This document shows positions 1 through 7,283 of a stretch of DNA of 11,810 nucleotides, piece by piece. This DNA comes from Rhodoferax sp. (GTDB lineage Bacteria > Pseudomonadota > Gammaproteobacteria > Burkholderiales > Burkholderiaceae_C). The translations under genes and the position numbers were made by a program. The notes below the pieces were generated by a model. That model was not told the origin of the DNA. It ran no database searches and saw only the letters and a list, made by a program, of their open reading frames with translations. Location of the stretch: the NCBI GenBank assembly GCA_028292305.1, contig JAQGMQ010000223.1, positions 1 through 11,810 of the forward strand, given 5' to 3'. Numbering within the stretch: position 1 is the stretch's first letter; every line of letters begins with the position of its first letter.

Positions 1-23
1 CGCTCACGCGGTATGCGGTAGTC

Positions 24-51
24 AAGAAGAACCCGGCTCTGCCGCGCCGGG
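24..51 (-). terminator. Rho-independent terminator-like hairpin after the DUF2177 gene
   Basis: Read on the minus strand, a 6-bp GC stem (CCCGGC/GCCGGG, arms 46-51 and 32-37, 8-nt loop) is followed by the T-rich run TTCTTCTT (31-24). It lies 16 bp past the stop codon at 68, where a terminator for this gene would be expected. The stem is short and the T-run is interrupted by C, so it may be weak. Confidence 0.45.
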
Positions 52-67
52 CCTGAACGCGCCAGGT

Positions 68-463
68 CTACAGCCGGCTCACGAACTTGGCCCCGGCCGC
101 AGCCACCGCACTCACCAGCGTGCCCCAGCCCATGTCCAGCAACGACAAGCCGAGCGGCCAGTTCTTCATGACCGCGAGGTTGGTCAGGTCGTAGGTCGCG
201 TAGGCGAAGAAGCCAAACAACGCGCCCATCAGCGCGGCATGCAGCACGCCGCTGTCGGGCTGGCCCAACTGCGCGCCGAAGATCACCAGCCCCACGGGAA
301 ACAACACATAGAACAGCGCCGCGGCCACCAGGTTCGGCTGCTCGGCCATGTGTTCGCCCATGCCCTGCCGGTACCAGTCATAGGCGATCACGCGCAGCCA
401 CAACATGTCGAGGACCACCAGCACGATCAGGGCGGTGAGATAGGGAATGGCGTATTTGGACAT
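68..463 (-). CDS. DUF2177 family small integral membrane protein
   Basis: This 131-aa protein consists almost entirely of four predicted membrane helices (about residues 5-25, 45-65, 73-93 and 105-127). Conserved-looking positions match my recollection of the DUF2177 family: an early D19..W22-L23-R24, F51-Y52 in helix 2, the YDLTN motif at 91-95 after helix 3, W102, and D110..W113-G114 entering helix 4. The length is usual for the family. The function is unknown and no catalytic residues are evident; it presumably sits in the cytoplasmic membrane. The ATG at 463 is chosen because it directly precedes the first hydrophobic helix; no strong ribosome binding site is visible. A gap of 115 bp separates it from the MFS gene upstream on the same strand, so it may be its own transcript, ended by the hairpin at 24-51. 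Confidence 0.85.
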   Translation of the reverse strand: MSKYAIPYLTALIVLVVLDMLWLRVIAYDWYRQGMGEHMAEQPNLVAAALFYVLFPVGLVIFGAQLGQPDSGVLHAALMGALFGFFAYATYDLTNLAVMKNWPLGLSLLDMGWGTLVSAVAAAGAKFVSRL

Positions 464-578
464 GGGCGGCCCCGGAGAGTGGATGCTTCGAATCTAGTCT
501 GCAGCTGGTGACCGGCGTGTGAGGCGTGAACGGCCGAGCTTGTAGGCGCCTGCCACGATCTGCCGCCGCGGCCGCCCG
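464..578. other. Intergenic region between MFS gene and DUF2177 gene
   Basis: This 115-bp non-coding stretch should hold the promoter of the DUF2177 gene on the minus strand. I see no convincing -35/-10 pair: a TAGATT-like hexamer has no matching -35 at the right distance. No strong terminator for the MFS gene is visible either. Confidence 0.4.
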
Positions 579-2210
579 TCAGTTCCGGGGCGGCGGGTCG
601 ACCACCCAGCGTGTCACCAGCGGAGGATCGTCGGCGATGTGAAACGCGAGCTTGCGTTCGCGCAGCGCTACATCGGCGGCGGTGACGCGGTCGAAGCGGC
701 GCAGGTGTTCGGTCCAGGATTCGTCGGTGATGTGCTCCACGTAGCGGGCCGGGTCGGCGATGTCGCGGCGCAGTTCCCAGGTGAGCGCACCCTGGCGCAG
801 GCGGCTGCGCCGGCTCTCCTGCATCAGCACCTGGAAGTCACCGGCCCGCGCCGGGTCGATGGTGTATTCGATGGTGGCCACCACATGGCCGTGCAATGGC
901 GGCGTTTCTGCCACCGGCATCTTGAATTCACGCGACGGTGTGAGGTCTTCCTCGATGCTGCGGTCGGCGGCCCAACGCTGCGCCAGGAACATGCCGAACG
1001 ACCCCGTGGCCGCGGCGATGCACAGGCTGATCTGCACCGTGCCGATGCTGGCCACATGGCCCCACAGCGCCGCGCCGAATGCGCTCGCGCCCATGATCGC
1101 CATCTGGTACATCGACATGCCGCGCGCCCGCACCCAGTTGGGCAGCGCCAGCTGGGCCGACACGCTGAGCGAATTGGCCGTGGTGATCCAGGCCATGCCG
1201 GCCACGAACATCGCCGGCACCGCCACGTAGACGTTGGGCGCGAAGGCCATCACGGCGATGGCCAGCGACTGCAAATTCATGCCGCGCAGCACCAGCGTGT
1301 CGCGCGTCATCTTCTGGCGCAGGCGCGGCAAAAACATGGCCGCGGTGATGGCGCCCGCGCCCATCGAAGCCAGCAGCAACGTGAAGGTGGCCGCGTCGCC
1401 ACCATGCAGGCCCCGCGCGATCAGCGGCAGCAACGCCAACAACGCGGTCGAGTGAAAGAAGAACAGCGCGATGCGCAGGAACACCGCCTTGAGCCGGGCT
1501 GATTGCCGCACGAACTGCACGCCCACCCGCATGGCGCTGAACAGCTTCTCGCGACCCAGCGGACTCGGCACGTGTTCATGCCGCCAGCGGATCAACACGA
1601 ACGCCGAGATCACCGACAACACGGCGTTCAGCACGAACACATAGGCACTGCCCGCGCTGGCGATGAGCGCGCCCGCGGCCAGCGGTCCGACGATGCGCGA
1701 GGCGTTCATGGTCACGCCGTTCAGCGCCAGCGCAGCCGGCAGCTGCGAACGCGGCACCAGGTCGGGCACGATGGCGGCGAACACCGGCCAGCGCATGGCC
1801 AGGCCCACGCCGTTGGCGAAGGTGAGCGCCAGCAGCAGCGGCGGCGTCATGGCGTCGAGCACGATGGCCGCGCATAGCATCAGCGCCACCACCGCCACCC
1901 AGAACTGGGTGACGATGAAATAGCGCCTGCGGTCCAGAATATCGGCCAGCGCGCCACTCGGCAGGCCCAGCAGGAACACCGGCAGGGTGGAAGCCGTCTG
2001 CACCAGTGCCACCCACAGCGGCGAGGTGGTCAACGTGGTCATGAGCCAGGCCGCGGCCACGTCGTTCATCCACATGCAGATGTTGGCGGCCAGCCAGACG
2101 CACCACAACATGCGGAACACCGCGAACTTCAGCGGCGCGAGCGGAGAGTTCGAGGCCGCGGCCGCCGCTTCCGCGGGCGTCAGGGCAGGCCGCTCGGACT
2201 CTGGTGGCAT
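579..2210 (-). CDS. MFS exporter with C-terminal ABM-like domain (transmembrane secretion effector family)
   Basis: The protein is 543 aa. Residues about 28-412 form a major facilitator core of roughly 12 hydrophobic segments, with the motif-A loop GALADILDRRR at 86-96 between helices 2 and 3. This resembles the PF05977 / EntS-like exporter group. A short linker is followed by a soluble tail (about 441-537) that looks like a dimeric alpha-beta barrel of the antibiotic-biosynthesis-monooxygenase (ABM) type, including the QGALTWEL and RYVEHITDESW segments. The family exports small molecules such as siderophores by proton antiport; the substrate here cannot be read from sequence. Translation starts at the ATG on the base immediately after the creA TAG stop, so the two are probably translationally coupled. 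That makes it the last gene of a likely minC-minD-minE-creA-MFS transcript. Nothing suggests truncation. Confidence 0.85.
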   Translation of the reverse strand: MPPESERPALTPAEAAAAASNSPLAPLKFAVFRMLWCVWLAANICMWMNDVAAAWLMTTLTTSPLWVALVQTASTLPVFLLGLPSGALADILDRRRYFIVTQFWVAVVALMLCAAIVLDAMTPPLLLALTFANGVGLAMRWPVFAAIVPDLVPRSQLPAALALNGVTMNASRIVGPLAAGALIASAGSAYVFVLNAVLSVISAFVLIRWRHEHVPSPLGREKLFSAMRVGVQFVRQSARLKAVFLRIALFFFHSTALLALLPLIARGLHGGDAATFTLLLASMGAGAITAAMFLPRLRQKMTRDTLVLRGMNLQSLAIAVMAFAPNVYVAVPAMFVAGMAWITTANSLSVSAQLALPNWVRARGMSMYQMAIMGASAFGAALWGHVASIGTVQISLCIAAATGSFGMFLAQRWAADRSIEEDLTPSREFKMPVAETPPLHGHVVATIEYTIDPARAGDFQVLMQESRRSRLRQGALTWELRRDIADPARYVEHITDESWTEHLRRFDRVTAADVALRERKLAFHIADDPPLVTRWVVDPPPRN

Positions 2211-2687
2211 CTACTTGACCGGGATCACCGTGCCGCGGTCCACGGCAACCGCCGTGATGGCGTTCATCGGCGAGCCGTCGACCAACTTGTCCGAATAGGT
2301 GAGGTAGACCAGCGCGTTGCGGCTCTTGTCGACCATGCGCACGATGCGCAGCTTCTTGAACAACACCGACAGGCGTTCGTTGAACACTTCTTCGCGCTGC
2401 GGCAGCGGCTGGGTGAACGTGACCGGCCCGACCTGCCGGCAGGCGATCGAGGCCTCGGCCTTGTCTTCGGCCAGACCCACGGCACCCTTGATGCCGCCGG
2501 TCTTGGCGCGCGACACATAACAGGTCACGCCGCCGACCTTCGGGTCGTCATAGGCTTCGACCACGATCTTGTGGTCCGGCCCGATCCATTGGAACGCGGT
2601 GTCGACCGAGCCCACCTGTTCGGCCTGCGCCGCGCCGCACAGCAACGCTGCCGTCAACCCCAGGCACCATCCAGACCATCGCTTCAT
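2211..2687 (-). CDS. creA: CreA family periplasmic protein
   Basis: This 158-aa protein has a clear signal peptide: a positively charged MKR start, a hydrophobic stretch at 8-19 and a signal-peptidase I site AQA|EQ at about residue 22. The mature part carries CreA family hallmarks, including VGSVDTAF after the signal, DDPKVGGVTCYVSRAKTGG in the middle and ASIACRQVGP. Two cysteines of the mature region (C56 and C83) could form a disulfide in the periplasm. The biochemical role of CreA is unknown; in E. coli it accompanies creBCD, but no two-component genes are present here. The ATG at 2687 is chosen over upstream in-frame codons because it gives the signal peptide and sits 5 nt after a GGAGA ribosome binding site. 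It follows minE by 32 bp and abuts the MFS gene. Confidence 0.9.
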   Translation of the reverse strand: MKRWSGWCLGLTAALLCGAAQAEQVGSVDTAFQWIGPDHKIVVEAYDDPKVGGVTCYVSRAKTGGIKGAVGLAEDKAEASIACRQVGPVTFTQPLPQREEVFNERLSVLFKKLRIVRMVDKSRNALVYLTYSDKLVDGSPMNAITAVAVDRGTVIPVK

Positions 2688-2692
2688 CGCAT

Positions 2693-2697
2693 TCTCC
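2693..2697 (-). promoter_or_regulatory. Ribosome binding site of creA
   Basis: GGAGA on the minus strand, 5 nt before the ATG at 2687. It decides the start: the reading frame stays open far upstream through minE and minD, but only this ATG has a Shine-Dalgarno and a signal peptide behind it. Confidence 0.7.
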
Positions 2698-2717
2698 AAA
2701 ACAAGGTCCGGCGGACC
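2698..2717 (-). terminator. Weak hairpin with T-run between minE and creA
   Basis: On the minus strand GGTCC-gcc-GGACC (2717-2705) is followed by TTGTTTT (2704-2698), directly upstream of the creA ribosome binding site. With a 5-bp stem and 3-nt loop it would at most act as a partial terminator or attenuator that lowers creA/MFS expression relative to minCDE. It could also be chance in GC-rich DNA. Confidence 0.25.
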
Positions 2718-2719
2718 GG

Positions 2720-2983
2720 TCAGCGCAGGGCTTCGGGCAGTTCGATCTTTACCTCGAGCACTTCGAGGTTGTCCTGGCGTTCCAGGTGCACCTTGATGTC
2801 GTCGGGGTTGATCGACACGTATTTGGAGATCACCGCCACCAGCTCGCGCTGCAGCGCCGGCAGGTAGTCGGGCCGGCTGGCGCCGCGACCGCTGCGTTCG
2901 TGGGCCAGAATGATCTGCAGCCGCTCCTTGGCCACACTGGCGGTTTTTTTCTTTTCCCCGAGCAGGAAAGACAGAAACGACAT
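2720..2983 (-). CDS. minE: Cell division topological specificity factor MinE
   Basis: This 87-aa protein has the usual MinE length and layout. The N-terminal membrane-targeting segment MSFLSFLLG (1-9) is followed by a lysine patch at 11-13, the anti-MinCD helix around AKERLQIILAHER (18-30), and the topological specificity domain from about 31 on, with YLPALQREL and ISKYV. MinE binds membrane-bound MinD, stimulates its ATPase, displaces MinC and drives the pole-to-pole oscillation that keeps the Z ring at mid-cell. It starts 3 bp after the minD stop, with a strong GGAGG ribosome binding site lying inside the last minD codons, so the two are co-translated. The lysine patch is encoded by an A-rich run of about 12 nt (minus strand). 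There is no sign of degeneration. Confidence 0.97.
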   Translation of the reverse strand: MSFLSFLLGEKKKTASVAKERLQIILAHERSGRGASRPDYLPALQRELVAVISKYVSINPDDIKVHLERQDNLEVLEVKIELPEALR

Positions 2984-2986
2984 GGC

Positions 2987-3802
2987 TTACCTCCGACCCA
3001 GCAGACGCTTGAAGAACCCTGGCTTGACCGCTTCGACGAAACGCATGGGCTTGTCTTCGCCGAGGAAACGCGCGACCACATCCTTGTAGGCCTCGGACAC
3101 GTCGCTCTCCTGCAGGTGGATCGCCGGCAGGCCCTGGTTGGACGCCTGCAGCACCGATTCGGATTCGGGGATCACGCCCATCAGCGGGATGCGCAGGATG
3201 TCCTGGATGTCTTCGAGCGACAGCATCTGGCCGTCTTCGACCCGCACCGGGTTGTAGCGCGTGATCACCAGGTGTTCCTTCACCGGAGCCTGGCCCTCGA
3301 TGGCGCGTTTGGTCTTGGAGCCGAGCATGCCGAGGATGCGGTCCGAGTCGCGCACCGAAGACACTTCGGGGTTGGTGACCACCAGCGCCTCGTCGGCGAA
3401 GTGCATGGCCATCAGCGCGCCGGTCTCGATGCCCGCGGGCGAATCGCAGACGATGTATTCGAAGCCCATCTCGCCCAGGTCTTTGAGCACGCGCTCCACG
3501 CCGTCCTGCGTCAGTGCGTCCTTGTCGCGGGTCTGCGAGGCGGCCAGCACGAACAGGTTGTCGCACTGCTTGTCCTTGATCAGCGCCTGGTTCAGGTTGG
3601 CCTCGTTGTGGATCACGTTGATCAGGTCGTACACCACGCGGCGTTCGCAGCCCATGATCAGGTCGAGGTTGCGCAGGCCCACGTCGAAATCGATGACGGC
3701 GGTCTTGTGGCCGCGCATCGCGAGGCCCGAGGCGAAACTGGCGCTGGTGGTGGTTTTTCCGACGCCACCTTTACCGGATGTCACCACGATGATTTTGGCC
3801 AT
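2987..3802 (-). CDS. minD: Septum site-determining ATPase MinD
   Basis: The protein is 271 aa, standard for proteobacterial MinD. The deviant Walker A motif GKGGVGKTT is at 10-18, with signature lysine K11 and P-loop K16. The switch I aspartate D40 sits in VIDFDVGLRNLD, and a Walker B-like YIVCDSPAG lies around residues 114-122. The C-terminus KPGFFKRLLGRR is the amphipathic membrane-targeting helix. ATP-bound MinD dimerises on the inner membrane, recruits MinC to block FtsZ, and is released by MinE. I chose the ATG at 3802 because it gives the family's MAKIIVVTSGKGG start; an in-frame TTG at 3820 would add six residues but lacks a better ribosome binding site. The gene is 50 bp after minC and 3 bp before minE. 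Confidence 0.98.
   Translation of the reverse strand: MAKIIVVTSGKGGVGKTTTSASFASGLAMRGHKTAVIDFDVGLRNLDLIMGCERRVVYDLINVIHNEANLNQALIKDKQCDNLFVLAASQTRDKDALTQDGVERVLKDLGEMGFEYIVCDSPAGIETGALMAMHFADEALVVTNPEVSSVRDSDRILGMLGSKTKRAIEGQAPVKEHLVITRYNPVRVEDGQMLSLEDIQDILRIPLMGVIPESESVLQASNQGLPAIHLQESDVSEAYKDVVARFLGEDKPMRFVEAVKPGFFKRLLGRR
2990..2994 (-). promoter_or_regulatory. Ribosome binding site of minE, inside the minD 3' end
   Basis: GGAGG on the minus strand overlaps the final arginine codons of minD, 6 nt before the minE ATG. This is a typical coupled arrangement that fixes the MinD:MinE ratio. Confidence 0.75.
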
Positions 3803-3852
3803 GGTTTGCAAGTCTTTCAAATGTCAGAGTGTCGAAGAATGAAAATTCGGGT

Positions 3853-4590
3853 TCACAGCGGCTCCATGACCAGCTTGTCGCCGGCCAGCCGTACCTGCGC
3901 GGCCTTGCCCAGCACGTCGGCGGGCATGGCGATCTCGGACGTGCGGTAGGTGCCGGCGATCGAGATCAGTTGGGCTTCGAGGCAGGTGCTGAAGATGCGC
4001 GCCTCGGTGTTGCCGCGCGCCCCGGCGATGGCGCGGCCCCGCAGCGGGCCATACACGTGGATGTTGCCGTCGGCGATCACCTCGGCCCCGAAGTTGACCA
4101 CTGCCAGCACCACCAGATCGGCGCCGCGCGCATAGATCTGCTGGCCCGAGCGCAGCGGTTTGTCGATCACCAGCGTGTTGCTGGCGCTCGGCACGGCGAC
4201 CGGCTGGGGTTCGTCGGCGGCCGGAGCCGGCGTGGCCGCGGCCAGCGGTAGCGTGTGGGCGATGTCCGGGGTTTCCACCAGGCCCGCGGCCGCGGCGGCG
4301 CCACGTTGCGCACTGCTGCCGCCGTGCACGGCGATGGGCCGCATCCGGTACTGGCGCAACAGGGCGTTGAGGCGGGCGAAGTCGATGGCGCCGGCACCGT
4401 CGGGCAACTGCGCCAGGTTGATCACCACCGGGTCCTGGTCGAAGAAATCGGGCGTGTCGCCGAAACGGGCCTTGAGTTCGCTGGCCAGGGCCGAAAGATC
4501 GTCGGTCTTGAGCACCACCGCGATCAGCGGCAAGGTGGCGCTCTTCAGATCAAAACAGGCCCTTGCGGGCCCGGCGGATACAGCGGGCAT
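3853..4590 (-). CDS. minC: Septum site-determining protein MinC (FtsZ inhibitor)
   Basis: The protein is 245 aa from the ATG at 4590. The N-terminal FtsZ-antagonist domain runs about 12-110 (FDLKSATLPLIAVVLKTDD onward). An Ala/Pro-rich linker (about 112-136) leads to the C-terminal right-handed beta-helix (about 138-240), with the conserved RSGQQIYARGADL at 148-160 and DGNIHVYGPLRGRAIAG at 174-190. This domain dimerises and binds MinD. The frame is open further upstream to a TTG at 4671, which would add 27 residues unlike any MinC N-terminus, so I prefer 4590. Its ribosome binding site is poor, while a strong purine-rich GGAAGGAG sequence lies about 70 nt upstream. minC is the first gene of the min cluster and begins 96 bp after the cphA stop, so it may be read from its own promoter, from cphA, or both. 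Confidence 0.93.
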   Translation of the reverse strand: MPAVSAGPARACFDLKSATLPLIAVVLKTDDLSALASELKARFGDTPDFFDQDPVVINLAQLPDGAGAIDFARLNALLRQYRMRPIAVHGGSSAQRGAAAAAGLVETPDIAHTLPLAAATPAPAADEPQPVAVPSASNTLVIDKPLRSGQQIYARGADLVVLAVVNFGAEVIADGNIHVYGPLRGRAIAGARGNTEARIFSTCLEAQLISIAGTYRTSEIAMPADVLGKAAQVRLAGDKLVMEPL

Positions 4591-4686
4591 GGCGGAAGTT
4601 TTTGGCAAATGGCGGATTTTACTTGCGTGCGTCCGGCCCGGGCCGCAAGCGGCCTGCCCTTCTCCTTCCAATTTGTCAGCAAATTC
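4591..4686 (-). promoter_or_regulatory. cphA-minC spacer: two dyads, polypurine tract and possible -10
   Basis: Four elements lie in 96 bp. First, the perfect dyad AATTTG-TCAG-CAAATT (4670-4685) comes immediately after the cphA stop. Second, the purine-rich GGAAGGAGAAGGG, with a good Shine-Dalgarno core, has no proper start codon at the right distance. Third, the dyad GGCCGCAAGCGGCC (4641-4654) would fold in minus-strand RNA as a 5-bp GC stem closing a CUUG loop with a G-C pair, a known stable tetraloop; it overlaps the palindrome CGGCCCGGGCCG (4634-4645). Fourth, TAAAAT (4621-4616, minus) is a 5/6 match to the -10 consensus, 25 nt before the minC ATG, but I find no good -35. This is a plausible minC promoter region and boundary of the cphA transcript; the details are inference. 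Confidence 0.35.
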
Positions 4687-7254
4687 CTAGCCGGCGGTCA
4701 CCCTTTGCGCCAGGTGCGCCAGCGCTTCTTCCACCTGGTCGACCAGGATCAGGCACAGGTCGCCCGGCTCCAGGCGCTGCAGCGCGTGGTCGATGGCGAT
4801 GAACTCACCCTGGATCTCGTCGACGCGGTGGGTGCGCTTGGCGTTGACCAGGCCCTGGCGCAGCAGCTTCAACACCTCGCCGTCGGCACGGCCGCGCTGG
4901 CAGGCGTCCTCGAAAAGGATGACGTCGTCGAACGCGTCGCCGAGGATCACGGTCTGCTCGCGGATGTCGTCGTCGCGCCGGTCGCCGGCACCGCTGATCA
5001 CCACCGAGCGGCGCGCGCCGGGCATGGCGTCCACGGCCGCCACCAACGCGCGCATGGCGTCGGGGTTGTGGCCGTAGTCGGCAATGACGGTGGCACCGCG
5101 GTAGTCCATCACGTTGAAGCGGCCGGGGGCGTTGTCGGCGTCGTTGGCAAAGCTGGCCAGGCCGCGGCGGATGGTGTCCCAGCTCTGGCCCGCGCCCCAG
5201 GCGGCGGCGATCGAAGCCATGGCGTTTTCGACCTGGAAGGCGATGGTGCCGCCCCGGGTCAGCGGGATGTCGCGCAGCGCGATCTTTTCGCGCCACGAGC
5301 CCACCGAGGCGACGATGGCGTCGCCGTCCACATACACGGTGCGCCGGCCTTGAGCGCGGTGCGTGGCCATCACCGGGTGGTGCCGGTCGGCGGCGAAATA
5401 GATCACATGCCCCGGGCAGGCCGCGGCCATGGCGGCAACGATCGGGTCGACCGCGTTCAGCACGGCATAACCATCGGGCGCCACGTTCTGCACGATGACG
5501 CGTTTCAGCACGGCCAGGTCTTCCACCGTGGTGATGTAGTTCAGCCCCAGGTGGTCGCCCTTGCCGATGTTGGTCACCACCGCCACCTGGCAGCGGTCGA
5601 AGCCCAGGCCTTCGCGCAGCATGCCGCCACGCGCGGTCTCGAACACGGCCGCGTCCACGTCGGGATGCATCAGCACATTGCGCGCGCTTTTCGGGCCGCT
5701 GCAGTCGCCGCTGTCGATCTGCCGGCCTTCCACATACACACCGTCGGTGTTGGTCATGCCCACGCGCAGGCCACTGCTGGCGAACAGGTGCGCAATCAGC
5801 CGCGCGGTGGTGGTCTTGCCGTTGGTGCCGGTAACGGCCACCACCGGGATCCGGCCGTCTTCGCCGGGGCCGTACAGGTGATTGACCATCGCCTCGCCGA
5901 CGTTCCGGCCCTTGCCGTACGAGGGCGAAATGTGCATGCGCAGACCGGGCGCGGCGTTGACCTCGACGATGCCGCCGTGTTGTTCTTCGAGCGGCTTCAG
6001 CATGGTCTCGCAGACCAGGTCGACACCGCAGATGTGCAGGCCCACCATCTGCGCGGCCGTCACGGCCTGGGCCGCGATGTCGGGGTGCACGTCGTCGGTG
6101 ACGTCGGTGGCGGTGCCGCCGGTGCTCAGGTTGGCGTTGTTGCGCAGCAGGATGCGGCGACCCTTGTCGGGCACCGATTGCGGATCGAGCCCCTGCACGG
6201 CGAGGCGGGCCACGGCGATGTCGTCGAAACGGATCTTGGTCAGCGACGTGGCATGGCCTTCGCCGCGGCGCGGGTCGGCATTCACCAGGTCGACGAGTTC
6301 GCGCACGGTGTGCACGCCGTCGCCCAGCACCTGCGGCGGATCGCGGCGCGACGCGGCCACCATCTTCGAGCCGACCACCAGCAGGCGGTAGTCGCTGCCG
6401 GGCAAGAATTTCTCGACCATCACGTCGCCGATTTCGGCGGCGGCGCGGAAGGCCACTTCGAGGTGGGCCCGGTCGACGATGTTGACCGTCACGCCCTTGC
6501 CCTGGTTGCCGTCCTGCGGCTTCACCACCACCGGCAAACCGATTTCCTGGGCGGCGGCCCAGGCTTCATCGGGCGTGTCGACCGGCCGGCCCAGCGGCAC
6601 GGGCACACCGGCCGCGTGCAGCAGCTTCTTCGTCAAATCCTTGTCCTGCGCGATCGACTCGGAGACGGCGCTGGTGGCGTCGACCTCGGCCGCCTGGATG
6701 CGGCGCTGCTTGGAGCCCCAGCCGAACTGCACCAGGCTGCCCTGGGTAAGCCGGCGCCACGGAATGCCGCGCACCGCGGCCGCGTCGACGATCGCGCCCG
6801 TGCTCGGGCCCAGGCGCTCGTCTTCGTCGAGCTCGCGCAGCCTGGCGATGGCGCTGTCCAGGTCGAAGCCCTTGCCATGAAGCGCCGCATCGATCAGTTC
6901 CTGGCCCAGGCCGAGGGCCACCCGGCCGACGGCTTCTTCGCTGTATTCGACCACCACCTGGTACACGCCGGGATCGACCGTCGACGCGGTGCGGCTGAAC
7001 GTCACCGGGCAGCCGGCCTGCGCCTGCAGCGCCAGCACGGCGCTCTCCAGCACGTGGGCCAGCGACACCTGGCCGAGCTGGCGACCGGTACGCAGCGAGC
7101 CCACGGCGGGAAACAGCGCGCGCAGCGCCTTCTCGAAACCAGCCAGGCCGCTGATGTGGCGCTCGGCTTCGGCGCACGACACGATGGCCTCGAGCGCGGT
7201 GTGCCGGCTCCAGAGATTGGGGCCGCGCAGGGCGCGGATGCGTGAGACTTCCAT
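4687..7254 (-). CDS. cphA: Cyanophycin synthetase CphA (full-length, with degenerate N-domain metal site)
   Basis: This 855-aa enzyme polymerises Asp and Arg into cyanophycin (multi-L-arginyl-poly-L-aspartate), a nitrogen storage granule, using two ATP per repeat. The N domain covers about 1-160 (RGPNLWS at 10-16). The ATP-grasp domain that adds Asp spans about 165-465, with VVVKPQDGNQGKG (242-254), NLSTGG (375-380) and EVNAAPGLRMH (431-441). The Mur-ligase-like domain that adds Arg spans about 468-855, with P-loop GTNGKTTT (476-483, K480) and DYGHNP (726-731). Both catalytic domains look intact and the length is typical of CphA1. The oddity is the N domain: where well-characterised enzymes have HxxEH, this one reads H67-V-L-E70-S71, and the surrounding EHxC and FGxTR signatures are also lost. 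It begins 29 bp after cphA', so the two are co-transcribed; its ribosome binding site is weak. Confidence 0.96.
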   Translation of the reverse strand: MEVSRIRALRGPNLWSRHTALEAIVSCAEAERHISGLAGFEKALRALFPAVGSLRTGRQLGQVSLAHVLESAVLALQAQAGCPVTFSRTASTVDPGVYQVVVEYSEEAVGRVALGLGQELIDAALHGKGFDLDSAIARLRELDEDERLGPSTGAIVDAAAVRGIPWRRLTQGSLVQFGWGSKQRRIQAAEVDATSAVSESIAQDKDLTKKLLHAAGVPVPLGRPVDTPDEAWAAAQEIGLPVVVKPQDGNQGKGVTVNIVDRAHLEVAFRAAAEIGDVMVEKFLPGSDYRLLVVGSKMVAASRRDPPQVLGDGVHTVRELVDLVNADPRRGEGHATSLTKIRFDDIAVARLAVQGLDPQSVPDKGRRILLRNNANLSTGGTATDVTDDVHPDIAAQAVTAAQMVGLHICGVDLVCETMLKPLEEQHGGIVEVNAAPGLRMHISPSYGKGRNVGEAMVNHLYGPGEDGRIPVVAVTGTNGKTTTARLIAHLFASSGLRVGMTNTDGVYVEGRQIDSGDCSGPKSARNVLMHPDVDAAVFETARGGMLREGLGFDRCQVAVVTNIGKGDHLGLNYITTVEDLAVLKRVIVQNVAPDGYAVLNAVDPIVAAMAAACPGHVIYFAADRHHPVMATHRAQGRRTVYVDGDAIVASVGSWREKIALRDIPLTRGGTIAFQVENAMASIAAAWGAGQSWDTIRRGLASFANDADNAPGRFNVMDYRGATVIADYGHNPDAMRALVAAVDAMPGARRSVVISGAGDRRDDDIREQTVILGDAFDDVILFEDACQRGRADGEVLKLLRQGLVNAKRTHRVDEIQGEFIAIDHALQRLEPGDLCLILVDQVEEALAHLAQRVTAG

Positions 7255-7283
7255 GGGACTTGTCTTTTCTTGAACCGGCGGTG

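Noticed and set aside
239..511. 90-codon plus-strand frame opposite the DUF2177 gene
   Set aside because: The minus-strand membrane protein fits a known family; this frame is an unstructured His/Gln-rich shadow.
2941..2960. A-rich run in minE as a possible programmed slippage site
   Set aside because: It encodes the ordinary lysine patch of the MinE N-terminus, and the zero-frame protein is full length; nothing suggests a useful alternative frame.
3803..3820. Upstream TTG start for minD adding six residues
   Set aside because: The MAKIIVVTSGKGG start is the family standard, and the TTG has no better ribosome binding site.
2786..3949. 387-codon plus-strand frame across minE, minD and the start of the minC 3' end
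   Set aside because: It runs across three certain genes on the other strand and its product has no domain character; a shadow.
4591..4671. Upstream TTG start for minC adding 27 residues
   Set aside because: The added residues cross the GC hairpin and the -10-like box and do not resemble a MinC N-terminus. The strong purine tract overlaps the first codons after this TTG and so cannot serve it.
4255..7245. 996-codon open frame on the plus strand opposite cphA
   Set aside because: Antisense shadow of a high-GC gene. The product is rich in His, Arg, Gly and Val with no recognisable domain, while the minus strand encodes an unmistakable CphA.
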